Notes under the pieces: model-generated
Database searches by the model: none
What the model saw: the letters and a program-made list of their open reading frames with translations, nothing else
What the model was told of the DNA's origin: nothing
Part shown: piece after piece, positions 1 to 7,225 of the stretch
How positions within the stretch are numbered: position 1 is the first letter of the stretch
How the letters are laid out: each line of letters starts with the position of its first letter
From: CADCVQ01 sp033855115
GTDB taxonomy: Bacteria > Actinomycetota > Thermoleophilia > Solirubrobacterales > Solirubrobacteraceae
Direction of reading: 5' to 3'
Length of the DNA stretch: 64,000 nucleotides
NCBI GenBank assembly: GCA_033855115.1
Contig: JAWVGJ010000098.1
Span: 1 to 64,000 of the forward strand
Translations under genes and position numbers: made by a program

Positions 1-678
1 TGCGACGTCAGCGTCTCGCATCACCTCGCTGTCGAGCACGGAGTCACCGGCCACCAGCAGCGTCTCGACGCCCAGACGCTCACAGAGGTAACTGACCGCA
101 GGCCCCTTGCCGATGCCGGCCGGCATCGCGTAGAGCTTTCGGCCGTGACGCACGGCCTTCCAGCGCAGCGGCGCAAAGGCCAGCTGCGCGCGCTCCTCAA
201 GCCCGTCGGGCTTTTCGGCATCGACGATCGTCGCATACAAAAAGCGCCGGTCACAGTCATACAGCGTCGCCACCCAGCTCGCCGTGCCCGGCGAGCCGAC
301 CTCGCGCTTGAAGACCTCCAAGCCCTCTTCGAGCGGGGCAGATGCGGCGCAGATGTCGTCGACCTGCGCGCACCAATCGGGGTCCACCGATCCCTGATGC
401 AGGAGCGTCGCGCCGTCCGAGCAGATCGCCCAACCCTGGACTGCCAGCTGCCAGACAGGCGAGATGCGCTCCAGCTGCATGCGCGAACGAGTGGTGACAG
501 GAACAAACGCATCGCGCGCGGCGAGCTCACGCAGCGCGCGCAACGCCTCATCCGTCGCGACGGTGACACCGCGGCCATGGTGGTGCTCGATGACCGTGGC
601 GTTCTGACCCATCGGCAGCGACCGCAGCGGATAGATGAGCGTGCGATCGAGATCGCTTGCGAAGAGAACGCGTGTCAT
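1..678 (-). CDS. HAD-superfamily phosphatase of the Ter module (partial, 3' end outside window)
   Basis: The N-terminus carries the HAD nucleophile motif ASDLDRTLIYP (DxDxT, residues about 7-17), and the far end of the visible part has the acidic motif AGDSVLDSEVM (GDSxxD, motif IV), so most of the catalytic domain is here. HAD enzymes of this type remove phosphate from small phosphorylated metabolites. In the published Ter-associated biosynthetic module a HAD phosphatase accompanies two phosphoribosyltransferases and an HpcH-type aldolase, the same order as here. The ATG at 678 overlaps the TGA of the upstream phosphoribosyltransferase (ATGA), indicating translational coupling. The gene runs off the left window edge with about 226 codons visible. 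The substrate is unknown; a nucleotide-like phosphate is an inference. Confidence 0.85.
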   Translation of the reverse strand, partial: MTRVLFASDLDRTLIYPLRSLPMGQNATVIEHHHGRGVTVATDEALRALRELAARDAFVPVTTRSRMQLERISPVWQLAVQGWAICSDGATLLHQGSVDPDWCAQVDDICAASAPLEEGLEVFKREVGSPGTASWVATLYDCDRRFLYATIVDAEKPDGLEERAQLAFAPLRWKAVRHGRKLYAMPAGIGKGPAVSYLCERLGVETLLVAGDSVLDSEVMRDADVA

Positions 679-1781
679 GGTTCGATCAGGCCAAAGCAAG
701 CGTAGACGTCTCCGGCGCGTTCCTTCACCGGAACGCCGCGCTCCTGCGCGAGCAGCAGCACGTGATCGAGGCGATCCCCGGCGTGGCGCGGGTTGACGAG
801 CACGCAGCGCGGCACGCGGCGCAGCAGCACGCGCGTGGTCTCGCCGATGCCCGGCTTGACGTGGTGGACGCTGTCGATTCCCCACTCCTCCTGCACGGCT
901 TGAACCTCGCGCATCCCGCGCCCGTCGGCGGGCGCGAGCGATGCCACGCGGGCCAGCGCGCCGTCGACCTCGCCGCTGACCGCATCGAAGCGGGCGGCGA
1001 TCGTGTCGACGTACGCCCGCGACACGTCGCGGTCGGCGAACTCGCGGTACACGCGTACGCCGTGGAACGCCTCCGGACCCAGGAGGTCGGGACGGATGAC
1101 CGTGCGGCTGATCAGTCCGCTGACCGTCGAGTTCAGGCACGCCGACGGGATCAGCTCGTCCTCGCGCGAGGCGCACAGCTCGGCCACATGGGCGGGATCG
1201 GTCAGGACGGCCAGCCGCGCGGGGATCTGCACGCCATGCTCCTGCGCGTGTGCCGCGAGCGCCTGCTCGAGCTCGCTCTGGATCGCCCCCTTGCCCGTCC
1301 AGCCATCGACGAATACCAAGCGCTCGGGCGCGAACCGCTCCGTGAGGTAAAGCAGGGCGCGCGGATCGAGGCCTCGCCCGCGGACGATCGAGACGGTGGC
1401 ATGTGGCGCGTCCACTCCCTCGAGCGCGAGCGCCCGCCGCAGGAGCACCCCGATCGGCGTCCCGGCACGCGCCAGCGAGACGAGCACCGGCTCGTCGCCG
1501 TGCTCGGCCAGCACGCGCCGCGCAAGCACCCGCGTCTGCAGCGCGATGCGCTGCGCGTACTGCTCCAGCAGCTCCTCGAACAGCCGCTCGTAGCGCTGGG
1601 TCGGGCGGTACTCGATCGGCAGCGTCTCGGCGTAGTGGCCGCCGTCGCGCAAGAGCTGGCGTCGCGTCTGCGCCGGCAGCTCCAGGCCGTCGGCCTTCAG
1701 CTTGGTCAGCAGGAACGTCACGTCGGCGGGCTCGTAGGAACCGAGGTGCGGCGGCGCGGGAATGCGCGACTCAGTCCGCAA
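675..1781 (-). CDS. PRTase/PELOTA protein of the Ter module (StiP-like)
   Basis: This 368-residue protein fits the two-domain Ter-module family annotated elsewhere as 'StiP-like' or PRTase_1 plus PELOTA. Residues 100-115 (VSLARAGTPIGVLL) and 156-165 (VFVDGWTGKG) match the phosphoribosyltransferase fold and its PRPP loop. The last roughly 85 residues, with VHHVKPGIGETTRVLLRR and the LVNPRHAGDRLDHVL stretch, form the PELOTA-type RNA-binding-like domain. The expected chemistry is ribosyl-phosphate transfer to, or phosphorolysis of, a base-like compound. The start is TTG at 1781, overlapping the previous stop by 11 bases; no nearby ATG or GTG preserves the conserved N-terminus. Its own stop overlaps the HAD start. 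The family call is firm; the substrate is not known. Confidence 0.85.
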   Translation of the reverse strand: MRTESRIPAPPHLGSYEPADVTFLLTKLKADGLELPAQTRRQLLRDGGHYAETLPIEYRPTQRYERLFEELLEQYAQRIALQTRVLARRVLAEHGDEPVLVSLARAGTPIGVLLRRALALEGVDAPHATVSIVRGRGLDPRALLYLTERFAPERLVFVDGWTGKGAIQSELEQALAAHAQEHGVQIPARLAVLTDPAHVAELCASREDELIPSACLNSTVSGLISRTVIRPDLLGPEAFHGVRVYREFADRDVSRAYVDTIAARFDAVSGEVDGALARVASLAPADGRGMREVQAVQEEWGIDSVHHVKPGIGETTRVLLRRVPRCVLVNPRHAGDRLDHVLLLAQERGVPVKERAGDVYACFGLIEP

Positions 1782-2931
1782 GCGTCACCGCCACGAGCTC
1801 GCGGGCGCCGGCGCGCTGGAGGGCGGCGAGCAGCTCCTGGCCGCGCGTGCGGTGGGCGCGATCCTGAAAGTGCACGACGATCGACGGGCGTTGCGACGCG
1901 CAGACGTTGTAGGCGAAACCGGGGACGTCCAGATCATCGGGGTTGGCGAATGCCAGCCCGTCACGAATCGGATACCGCTCGCGGTCGCTCACCAGCACCG
2001 GGCTGCGCGTGGTCGAACTGGTCAGCGCGCCCCCGCAAAGCGCGGCGCAGCGCTGGGCGAACGCCAGATGCTCGCCTGTGCCCAGCACGAGCGCGTCCTC
2101 GGCGAGCGGCCCCACCTCGGCGGCCGCGACGGCCGCCGCCTCGGCCAGCGACCGGCGCGCCGCGCAGTCCTGTCCCTCGTGCTGAAGCGGTCCGCCGAAG
2201 CCGACGCGGACGTCGCGCACCTCTGAGGATGCCGGCCGGCCGTTCGAGGATCGCGCGGGCAGCGTCCCACCGCTCCAGCCAGGCTGCGTGCGCGCCTCCG
2301 CGCCGCGCCGTTGCAGCGCAACGACATCGATTCGAACGCCGAGCCGGGCCGCACACTGCGCCAGCGGACCGTCGCTGCCGGCGCGTCCGTCGACGAGCGC
2401 CGCGACGACGTAGCGCTCGCGCGGCGCCTGTGTTTGGAGCACCTCGATCAGCCGCGCGGCCGTCGCGCCGGTCGTCAGCTCGTCATCGACGATCGCCACG
2501 ACCCCGTCCGGCCAACCGCCGTGCGGAGCGACGATCCACTGTGCCGGGGCGTGCGAATGCAGCTCGTCGAAGCGCACTCCGCGCTGCATGCCGGCCGCCT
2601 GGCGCGTCGTCGTCGCAAACAACGACGCGTCGAGCGCGCTGGCGACCTGCTCGCCCAAGGCGGTCGCCGTCTCCGCCATGCCGATGACGACGAACGGCTG
2701 CTCCGTCCGTGCGGGCAGAGACTCGATCTCGTCCACGAGCGCCGCGGCCTCGTCGCCGAACAGCGCACCCTCGGCGCGCGCCGCCCGCGCGTCGCCGGCG
2801 ACGCGCAGCCCGAGCGCGAGTCCCGCCAGCCGGCAGCGGGCAGCCGGCACCGGCAGGTGCTTGCCGAGCACGGTGGAGACCAGCAGGAACGATCGCCGAC
2901 GGTTGGCGCGCTCAGCCAGCGCCACCAGCAC
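1771..2931 (-). CDS. Phosphoribosyltransferase with TRSP domain, Ter module
   Basis: A 386-residue protein with a type I phosphoribosyltransferase core: the PRPP-binding motif VVAIVDDELTTGATA lies at about residues 144-158, and FVVIGMAETATALGE (about 80-94) is the earlier substrate loop. The C-terminal third contains the eponymous TRSP motif (SSTTRSPVLVSDRERYPI, about 295-312), defining the PRTase_2-TRSP family found with Ter genes. It sits between the HpcH-like lyase and the PELOTA-type PRTase with overlapping ends on both sides (20 and 11 bases), so the set is one transcription and translation unit. The start is GTG at 2931. The two PRTases probably act in one pathway that builds a nucleoside-like compound; this is the published prediction for the family and has not been shown for this locus. 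Confidence 0.85.
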   Translation of the reverse strand: MLVALAERANRRRSFLLVSTVLGKHLPVPAARCRLAGLALGLRVAGDARAARAEGALFGDEAAALVDEIESLPARTEQPFVVIGMAETATALGEQVASALDASLFATTTRQAAGMQRGVRFDELHSHAPAQWIVAPHGGWPDGVVAIVDDELTTGATAARLIEVLQTQAPRERYVVAALVDGRAGSDGPLAQCAARLGVRIDVVALQRRGAEARTQPGWSGGTLPARSSNGRPASSEVRDVRVGFGGPLQHEGQDCAARRSLAEAAAVAAAEVGPLAEDALVLGTGEHLAFAQRCAALCGGALTSSTTRSPVLVSDRERYPIRDGLAFANPDDLDVPGFAYNVCASQRPSIVVHFQDRAHRTRGQELLAALQRAGARELVAVTLAD

Positions 2932-4141
2932 CGGCGGGCTCCTGCAGCAGCGCGAGGAACGTGTGCTCCGGGCGCAGCACCCCGAACGTCCCGGCCCGCG
3001 CGAGCGTGCGCTGCGCCCACTGCGCGTGCGGCTTGGGCTCGTTCATCCGCGGGGCGCCGCGGCCTGCGCTGACGCCGTCCCCGGCGTCGAAGGCAGCGCG
3101 GACCGCCAGCGCGCTCGTCCATTCCTCGTGGGAGACGACGTGCGCCGCATCGACCACCGGCGCGTGCGCCGGATGGATCACGCTCTTGCCGTGCAGGCCA
3201 TTGGCGCGGTCGAGCATCGTCTCGCGCAGCAGGCCGTCGATCGCGGCCGACACCAGCCGGCGGCGGACCTTCGGGCCGTCTTGCGCCCCGAACTCCTCCA
3301 GAAACGGCGTCTCACGCAGGCGCGGCTTGAAGACCGGTTCGTCGCGAACGTACTCCCAGACCGGGCCGCTGATCGACGGGCTGTCCGGATCGCGGCCGAG
3401 CAGGTTGACCACGTCGGCGATGATGTCGCGTACGACCGCGACGTCGTAGATCGTGAAGTCGCGCGGGCGTCGCAGGCCCCACAGGCCCGACAGGTCGGTT
3501 GCACCGATCCGCACGCAGGGCACGAGCGCGCGGTGCTCGGCGATCGTCTCGCGCACGGCCAGCAGCGCCTCGAGTCGCGATTCGCGCAGCGCGATGTCCG
3601 TCCCCTCCAGGATCGGTAGTGCCCACAGCGGGCGGTCGCGCCCTGTCTGGGCGCCCGCCATGAGCGCCATGTAGCGCGCGGCCTGCAGCGCGCCGAGCTT
3701 CGGCAGGACGACGCCGTCGAGCTCGTCGGCCAGCGACCCCCAGCAGCGCAGCAGATGCTCGAAATGCTCTGGGCTTCGCACGCGCACGAAGAGGTAGGGC
3801 ACGGCGCTGCGACTTCCGGCGCCGTCGACCATCGCGCGCGCCGTCTCGAGCAGCCGCTGCACGCGGCGCTCGCCCTCCTCGAGGTCGCGGTCGGCGATCG
3901 CGTCCTCGAGGCAGAACACCATCGCGGTCACGCCCGGCCACGAGCCGCGGAACAGGCGCTCGGCGGCGTGCTCGAGCGTCGCCGGGCTGTAGAGCACGGC
4001 CCCCAGCGCCGCACCGACGCCCTCGGCGCCGGACGGGCCGCGCAACGGGGTCGGCGCCAGTTCGAAGAACGAGTCGACCGCCTCGGCGCCAAGGTGCGCG
4101 AAGCGGCGCAGTCCCGTCGCGGTCAGATCACTTACTGCCAC
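2912..4141 (-). CDS. HpcH/HpaI aldolase/citrate-lyase-like protein, Ter module
   Basis: The roughly 409-residue protein resembles the CitE/HpcH TIM-barrel family. It contains AMVFCLEDAIAD (acidic residues likely to bind metal), DGVVLPKLGAL, the LPILEGTDIALRE stretch, and CVRIGATDLSGLWGLRR, which follows the conserved G-x-D signature near the active site. Members cleave or form C-C bonds using CoA- or pyruvate-linked substrates. In Ter loci this family is a standing partner of the two PRTases. GTG at 4141 is chosen because the downstream sequence is conserved-looking and a GGGGAA lies upstream; an ATG at 4165 is an alternative. Either overlaps the TerA/TerD gene end. C-terminally it overlaps the next gene by 20 bases. 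The reaction in this pathway is unknown. Confidence 0.8.
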   Translation of the reverse strand: MAVSDLTATGLRRFAHLGAEAVDSFFELAPTPLRGPSGAEGVGAALGAVLYSPATLEHAAERLFRGSWPGVTAMVFCLEDAIADRDLEEGERRVQRLLETARAMVDGAGSRSAVPYLFVRVRSPEHFEHLLRCWGSLADELDGVVLPKLGALQAARYMALMAGAQTGRDRPLWALPILEGTDIALRESRLEALLAVRETIAEHRALVPCVRIGATDLSGLWGLRRPRDFTIYDVAVVRDIIADVVNLLGRDPDSPSISGPVWEYVRDEPVFKPRLRETPFLEEFGAQDGPKVRRRLVSAAIDGLLRETMLDRANGLHGKSVIHPAHAPVVDAAHVVSHEEWTSALAVRAAFDAGDGVSAGRGAPRMNEPKPHAQWAQRTLARAGTFGVLRPEHTFLALLQEPAGAGGAG

Positions 4142-4832
4142 GCGTCCACGACATTCCCCAGTCATACAGTTTGTCGAGCTCGCGATGATCGCTGACGTAC
4201 TGCACCTCGCGCTGAACCGTAAAGCCATTCGGTCCGCCGCGTATCAGGCAGATGCTGCACATGCCCACGCCGTCGCGCGCCTCGTCGAGCGCGATCGTGA
4301 CCGGGGCCCCCGAGGGCGGGTGGATTGTGACCCGCCCGCCGGCCTGCGACCAGTTCTTCGCGCCCTGGTAGATGAACGCGAAGACGGCCAGCCGCTTGAT
4401 GTCGGCCGAATGCTTCTCCGATACAAACAGGTTCTCGCCGTCGGTCGAGCTGCCTGAGCGGTCGTCCTTGTCCAGCTTCACCCACGGCGGCTGATCCAGC
4501 GAGCCGAAGCTGTTGCCCAGAGCCTGAACGGCGCCCTTGGTGCCGTCGGCCATCTCGACGAGGCAGCCGAGGTCGAGGTCGATTCCGCCTCCGCCGGCCC
4601 CGGCGGCGGCCTTCGCGAGGGCACGCTTGAGCATCCCGCCACCGCCACCACCGCTGCTCGGTGGCGGCTGCTGGTTCCAGTTGAGGTTGATGCGCACCGG
4701 GCCGCCACCGCCACCCTTGGTCAGGTTAACCTGCTGGCCGCGCTTGGTCAGCGAGATGGGCCCGCTCGAGGTCGGCGCTGCGGGAGCCGGCGCGGCGCTC
4801 TTGGAGGGCCGCTTGGTGTAGTCGATCGGCAT
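4128..4832 (-). CDS. TerA/TerD-family stress protein with disordered N-terminus
   Basis: The 234-residue protein begins with a short proline/alanine/lysine-rich leader, then two LTK-type beta motifs (ISLTKRGQQVNLTKGGGG). The TerD-like body includes IDLDLGCLVEMADGTKG, WVKLDKDDRSG and GENLF, a pattern seen in TerA-like proteins of actinobacteria. The body ends with a conserved LYDWGMSW segment. The acidic DLDLGC and DxDDRSG positions fit the calcium-binding role known for the TerD fold. The start ATG (4832) overlaps the TGA of the upstream membrane protein. A glycine-rich linker (about residues 65-80) separates the motifs. Such proteins are thought to assemble with TerB/TerC at the membrane during chemical stress. 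The family call is strong; its specific job here is inferred. Confidence 0.85.
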   Translation of the reverse strand: MPIDYTKRPSKSAAPAPAAPTSSGPISLTKRGQQVNLTKGGGGGPVRINLNWNQQPPPSSGGGGGGMLKRALAKAAAGAGGGGIDLDLGCLVEMADGTKGAVQALGNSFGSLDQPPWVKLDKDDRSGSSTDGENLFVSEKHSADIKRLAVFAFIYQGAKNWSQAGGRVTIHPPSGAPVTIALDEARDGVGMCSICLIRGGPNGFTVQREVQYVSDHRELDKLYDWGMSWTRGSK

Positions 4833-5935
4833 CAGGTACTTCCTTCCGGCGCGATGGTGGTGCTGGGGTCCGCTCGCCTTTCGTCCTTGCGGTTGGCGTA
4901 CAGCGAGGACAGGAACGCGGCGATGATGAGGCCGGCGCCGAGCAGGCCGGTGACGAGCTCGGGAACGTGGTGCTCGATCCCGATGAACAGCAGCACCGCC
5001 AGTACGCCGATGGCCCAATGGGCGCCATGCTCGAGGTAGCGATAGGTATCGAGGGTCCCCTGGCGCACGAGATAGACGGTCAACGTCCTGATGTACAGCG
5101 CACCGAGACCGAGACCGATCGCGATGATGATGATGTTCTTGGAGATCGCGAACGCCCCGATGACACCGTCGAAGCTGAACGACGCGTCGAGCAGCTCGAG
5201 GTAGAGGAACGTCGCGAGACCGCCCTTGGCCGCTGCGCCGACTGCTGCGGATCCGGCGCCCTTGCTATGCACCGGTGCGCTCTCCTCGCGGCCCTCCTCC
5301 TCGACGGCCTCGGGCTCCAGACGCTCGGCGACGCCGCTGGCGACGAGATAGCAGATGAGCCCGGCCAGCCCGGCGACGAGAACCTCGGCCTGCTTTGCCG
5401 GGTTCACGATCTGGGAGACGATCAGCAGCGTGATGGCGCCGATCGCCGGTCCGATGGAGGCGAGCGTGGCCAGACCGGTCAGCGGGCGCTCGACGCCCAG
5501 CCAGTGCTCGTCCTTCTCCTCGTCGACGAAGAACGAGAGGAACACCATCAGCAGGAACATGCCACCGAACGCGGCGATGACCGCGTTGGCCTCCCTGAGG
5601 TTCGTGGCGTAGAGCTCGTGGTTGGTCAGGGCCTGGTTGACGACCTCGGGAATACCGAGGCCGGCGGCTGCGGCGACGATGACGATCGGGAAGATCAGCC
5701 GCATCCCGAAGACGGCGATGAGGATGCCCCAGGTCAGGAACACCTGCTGCCATTTCGGAGTCATCGTCTTCAGCACGGTCGCGTTGACGATCGCGTTGTC
5801 GAAGGAGATCGAGATCTCCAGGACGCACAGCAACGCAAGGATCAGGGCGACTTCGACGCTATCCAATACTCCCGCCGCGATGACGGCGATGACCGTCGCG
5901 GCGACGGGGATACGGAACGTTTTCAGCGATGGCAA
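4832..5935 (-). CDS. DUF475/TerC-family integral membrane protein
   Basis: A 367-residue polytopic membrane protein. The first segments are hydrophobic, and LEISISFDNAIVNATVL at about residues 40-56 carries the Asp/Asn pair characteristic of TerC-like and DUF475 proteins. A second such pair occurs in SFSFDGVIGAFAIS near residue 255, as expected for the internally repeated fold. A charged cytoplasmic loop (EAVEEEGREE) lies between the halves. The start is TTG at 5935, supported by AGGAG at 5942-5946 six bases upstream; an ATG is not available in frame. The family is implicated in metal-ion export or metal sensing at the membrane, where TerB and TerD proteins may dock. Placed between two TerD-type genes, it is probably the membrane anchor of this system. 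Confidence 0.88.
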   Translation of the reverse strand: MPSLKTFRIPVAATVIAVIAAGVLDSVEVALILALLCVLEISISFDNAIVNATVLKTMTPKWQQVFLTWGILIAVFGMRLIFPIVIVAAAAGLGIPEVVNQALTNHELYATNLREANAVIAAFGGMFLLMVFLSFFVDEEKDEHWLGVERPLTGLATLASIGPAIGAITLLIVSQIVNPAKQAEVLVAGLAGLICYLVASGVAERLEPEAVEEEGREESAPVHSKGAGSAAVGAAAKGGLATFLYLELLDASFSFDGVIGAFAISKNIIIIAIGLGLGALYIRTLTVYLVRQGTLDTYRYLEHGAHWAIGVLAVLLFIGIEHHVPELVTGLLGAGLIIAAFLSSLYANRKDERRADPSTTIAPEGST

Positions 5936-6025
5936 GTGTGACTCCTACATGGATGCGGGCCGGGCACGTGGCGCGCCCGGCCCGCGGTCAGCAAAGGGTG
6001 GTTGTCGGGATCGGCCGGGAGCGCG

Positions 6026-6601
6026 TTAGACGCTCACGCCGTAGTCGCGGGCGATACCGGCGAGGCCCGTGGCCCAGCCCTGCCCGACGGCGCGGAACTT
6101 CCACTCGTTTCCGTTGCGGTAGACCTGCCCGAAGACCATCGCGGTCTCGGTCGACGCGTCCTCGGATAGATCGTAGCGGGCGATCTCGGAGTTGTTTGCG
6201 TCGTTGACGACCCGGATGAACGCGTTGCGCACCTGGCCGAAGTTCTGGCTACGGGAGTCGGCATCGTAGATCGACACGGGAAAGACGATCGACTGCACTT
6301 CGGTCGGAACCGTCGACAGGTTGACCTTCAGCGCCTCGTCGTCGCCTTCGCCCTCGCCGGTCAGGTTGTCGCCGGTGTGCTCGACTGAGCCGTCGGGGGA
6401 CTTGAGGTTGTTGAAGAAGATGAAGTGCTTGTCGGAGATCGACTTGTCGGCGTCGTTGAGCATGATCGCGCTGGCATCGAGGTCGAAGTCAGCGCCATCG
6501 GTGGTGCGCACGTCCCACCCGAGGCCAACCAGGATGTTGGTCAGGCCGGGCGCCTCCTTGCTCAGCGAGACGTTGCCGCCCTTGGTCAGCGAAACACTCA
6601 T
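6026..6601 (-). CDS. terD: TerD family calcium-binding stress protein
   Basis: The 191-residue protein matches canonical TerD over its whole length: VSLTKGGNVSLSK at the start, GWDVRTTDGADFDLDAS with the calcium-ligand acidic cluster (about residues 30-46), DNLTGEGEGDDEAL, and the C-terminal WKFRAVGQGWATGLAGIA signature. ATG at 6601 is chosen because AGGAG lies directly upstream (about 6607-6611) and the protein then begins at the family's usual position. An in-frame extension to 6658 would add an atypical leader. TerD proteins bind calcium and are linked to tellurite and general stress tolerance. It lies 90 bases upstream of the TerC-like gene and 78 bases downstream of the helical protein gene, all in the same orientation. 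Confidence 0.93.
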   Translation of the reverse strand: MSVSLTKGGNVSLSKEAPGLTNILVGLGWDVRTTDGADFDLDASAIMLNDADKSISDKHFIFFNNLKSPDGSVEHTGDNLTGEGEGDDEALKVNLSTVPTEVQSIVFPVSIYDADSRSQNFGQVRNAFIRVVNDANNSEIARYDLSEDASTETAMVFGQVYRNGNEWKFRAVGQGWATGLAGIARDYGVSV

Positions 6602-6679
6602 GGTTCTCCTTGTTTTGGGGTTCATGGAAAGCTTGGCGATCTTGACTTTCTGGCTCATAAAGCACAGCTGACGGCCAGC

Positions 6680-7225
6680 TCAGCGTAGTTCGCTGTCCTC
6701 CTGTACTACGGCAACGACCGCCAGCAGGCTCAGCACGCCAACGCCGACAAGCTGCTCGATGAGGTCGTCGAAGCGTACGCCGTAGCGGCGCGCGTGGTCC
6801 TCGTGCTCGGCGGCCTCGACCGCCGCTGACGAGAGCGCCAGCGAGCGCGCGGCGCGCCCGAGCAGATCGTGGCCGTCGCCCGGCAGCTGCGCCGAGCGAG
6901 CAAGCGTCCGCAGCCCCATCCGCAGCGGCTCGGATGCGCGACGCGAATGCGCACCGGTGAAGCGCGCGCGCAGGCGGACGGCCAGCCCCCAGAACGCGAG
7001 CGCGGCCTCCATCACCGCGTAGCTCGCGCCGCTCGTGCGCAGGCGCTCGTCGGACTGCTCGAACGGGCTCGCCGGCTCGTCGAGCCGCGCCAGCGTCATC
7101 TCGGCCTCCGCCAAGCGGCGCGCGACGAGCAGAAAGTGGCGCGCCATGTCCATGCCCTCGGGAGCGAGGCGCTCCTCGGCGGACGCGAGCAGGCCGTCGG
7201 CGAGGTCGACGAGAGATGTGTTCAC
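6680..7225 (-). CDS. Helical protein of unknown function in the Ter/Hsp70 operon
   Basis: I do not recognise this 181-residue protein. It is predicted mostly alpha-helical with many Ala/Leu/Arg residues, and ends with a hydrophobic stretch (LVGVGVLSLLAVVAVV) that could be a single membrane anchor or a buried helix. The start is GTG at 7225, which overlaps the TGA of the upstream zinc-ribbon protein (GTGA), so it is translated together with the chaperone genes. The next gene, TerD, follows after 78 bases. Its fixed place between an Hsp70 set and Ter genes suggests an adaptor linking the two or a membrane tether for the chaperone. That is inference from position only. Confidence 0.7.
   Translation of the reverse strand: MNTSLVDLADGLLASAEERLAPEGMDMARHFLLVARRLAEAEMTLARLDEPASPFEQSDERLRTSGASYAVMEAALAFWGLAVRLRARFTGAHSRRASEPLRMGLRTLARSAQLPGDGHDLLGRAARSLALSSAAVEAAEHEDHARRYGVRFDDLIEQLVGVGVLSLLAVVAVVQEDSELR

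Noticed and set aside
657..2687. Long plus-strand reading frame opposite the Ter PRTase genes
   Set aside because: High GC keeps antisense frames open. Its composition is arginine/alanine-rich and has no domain; the minus-strand genes have clear PRTase motifs.
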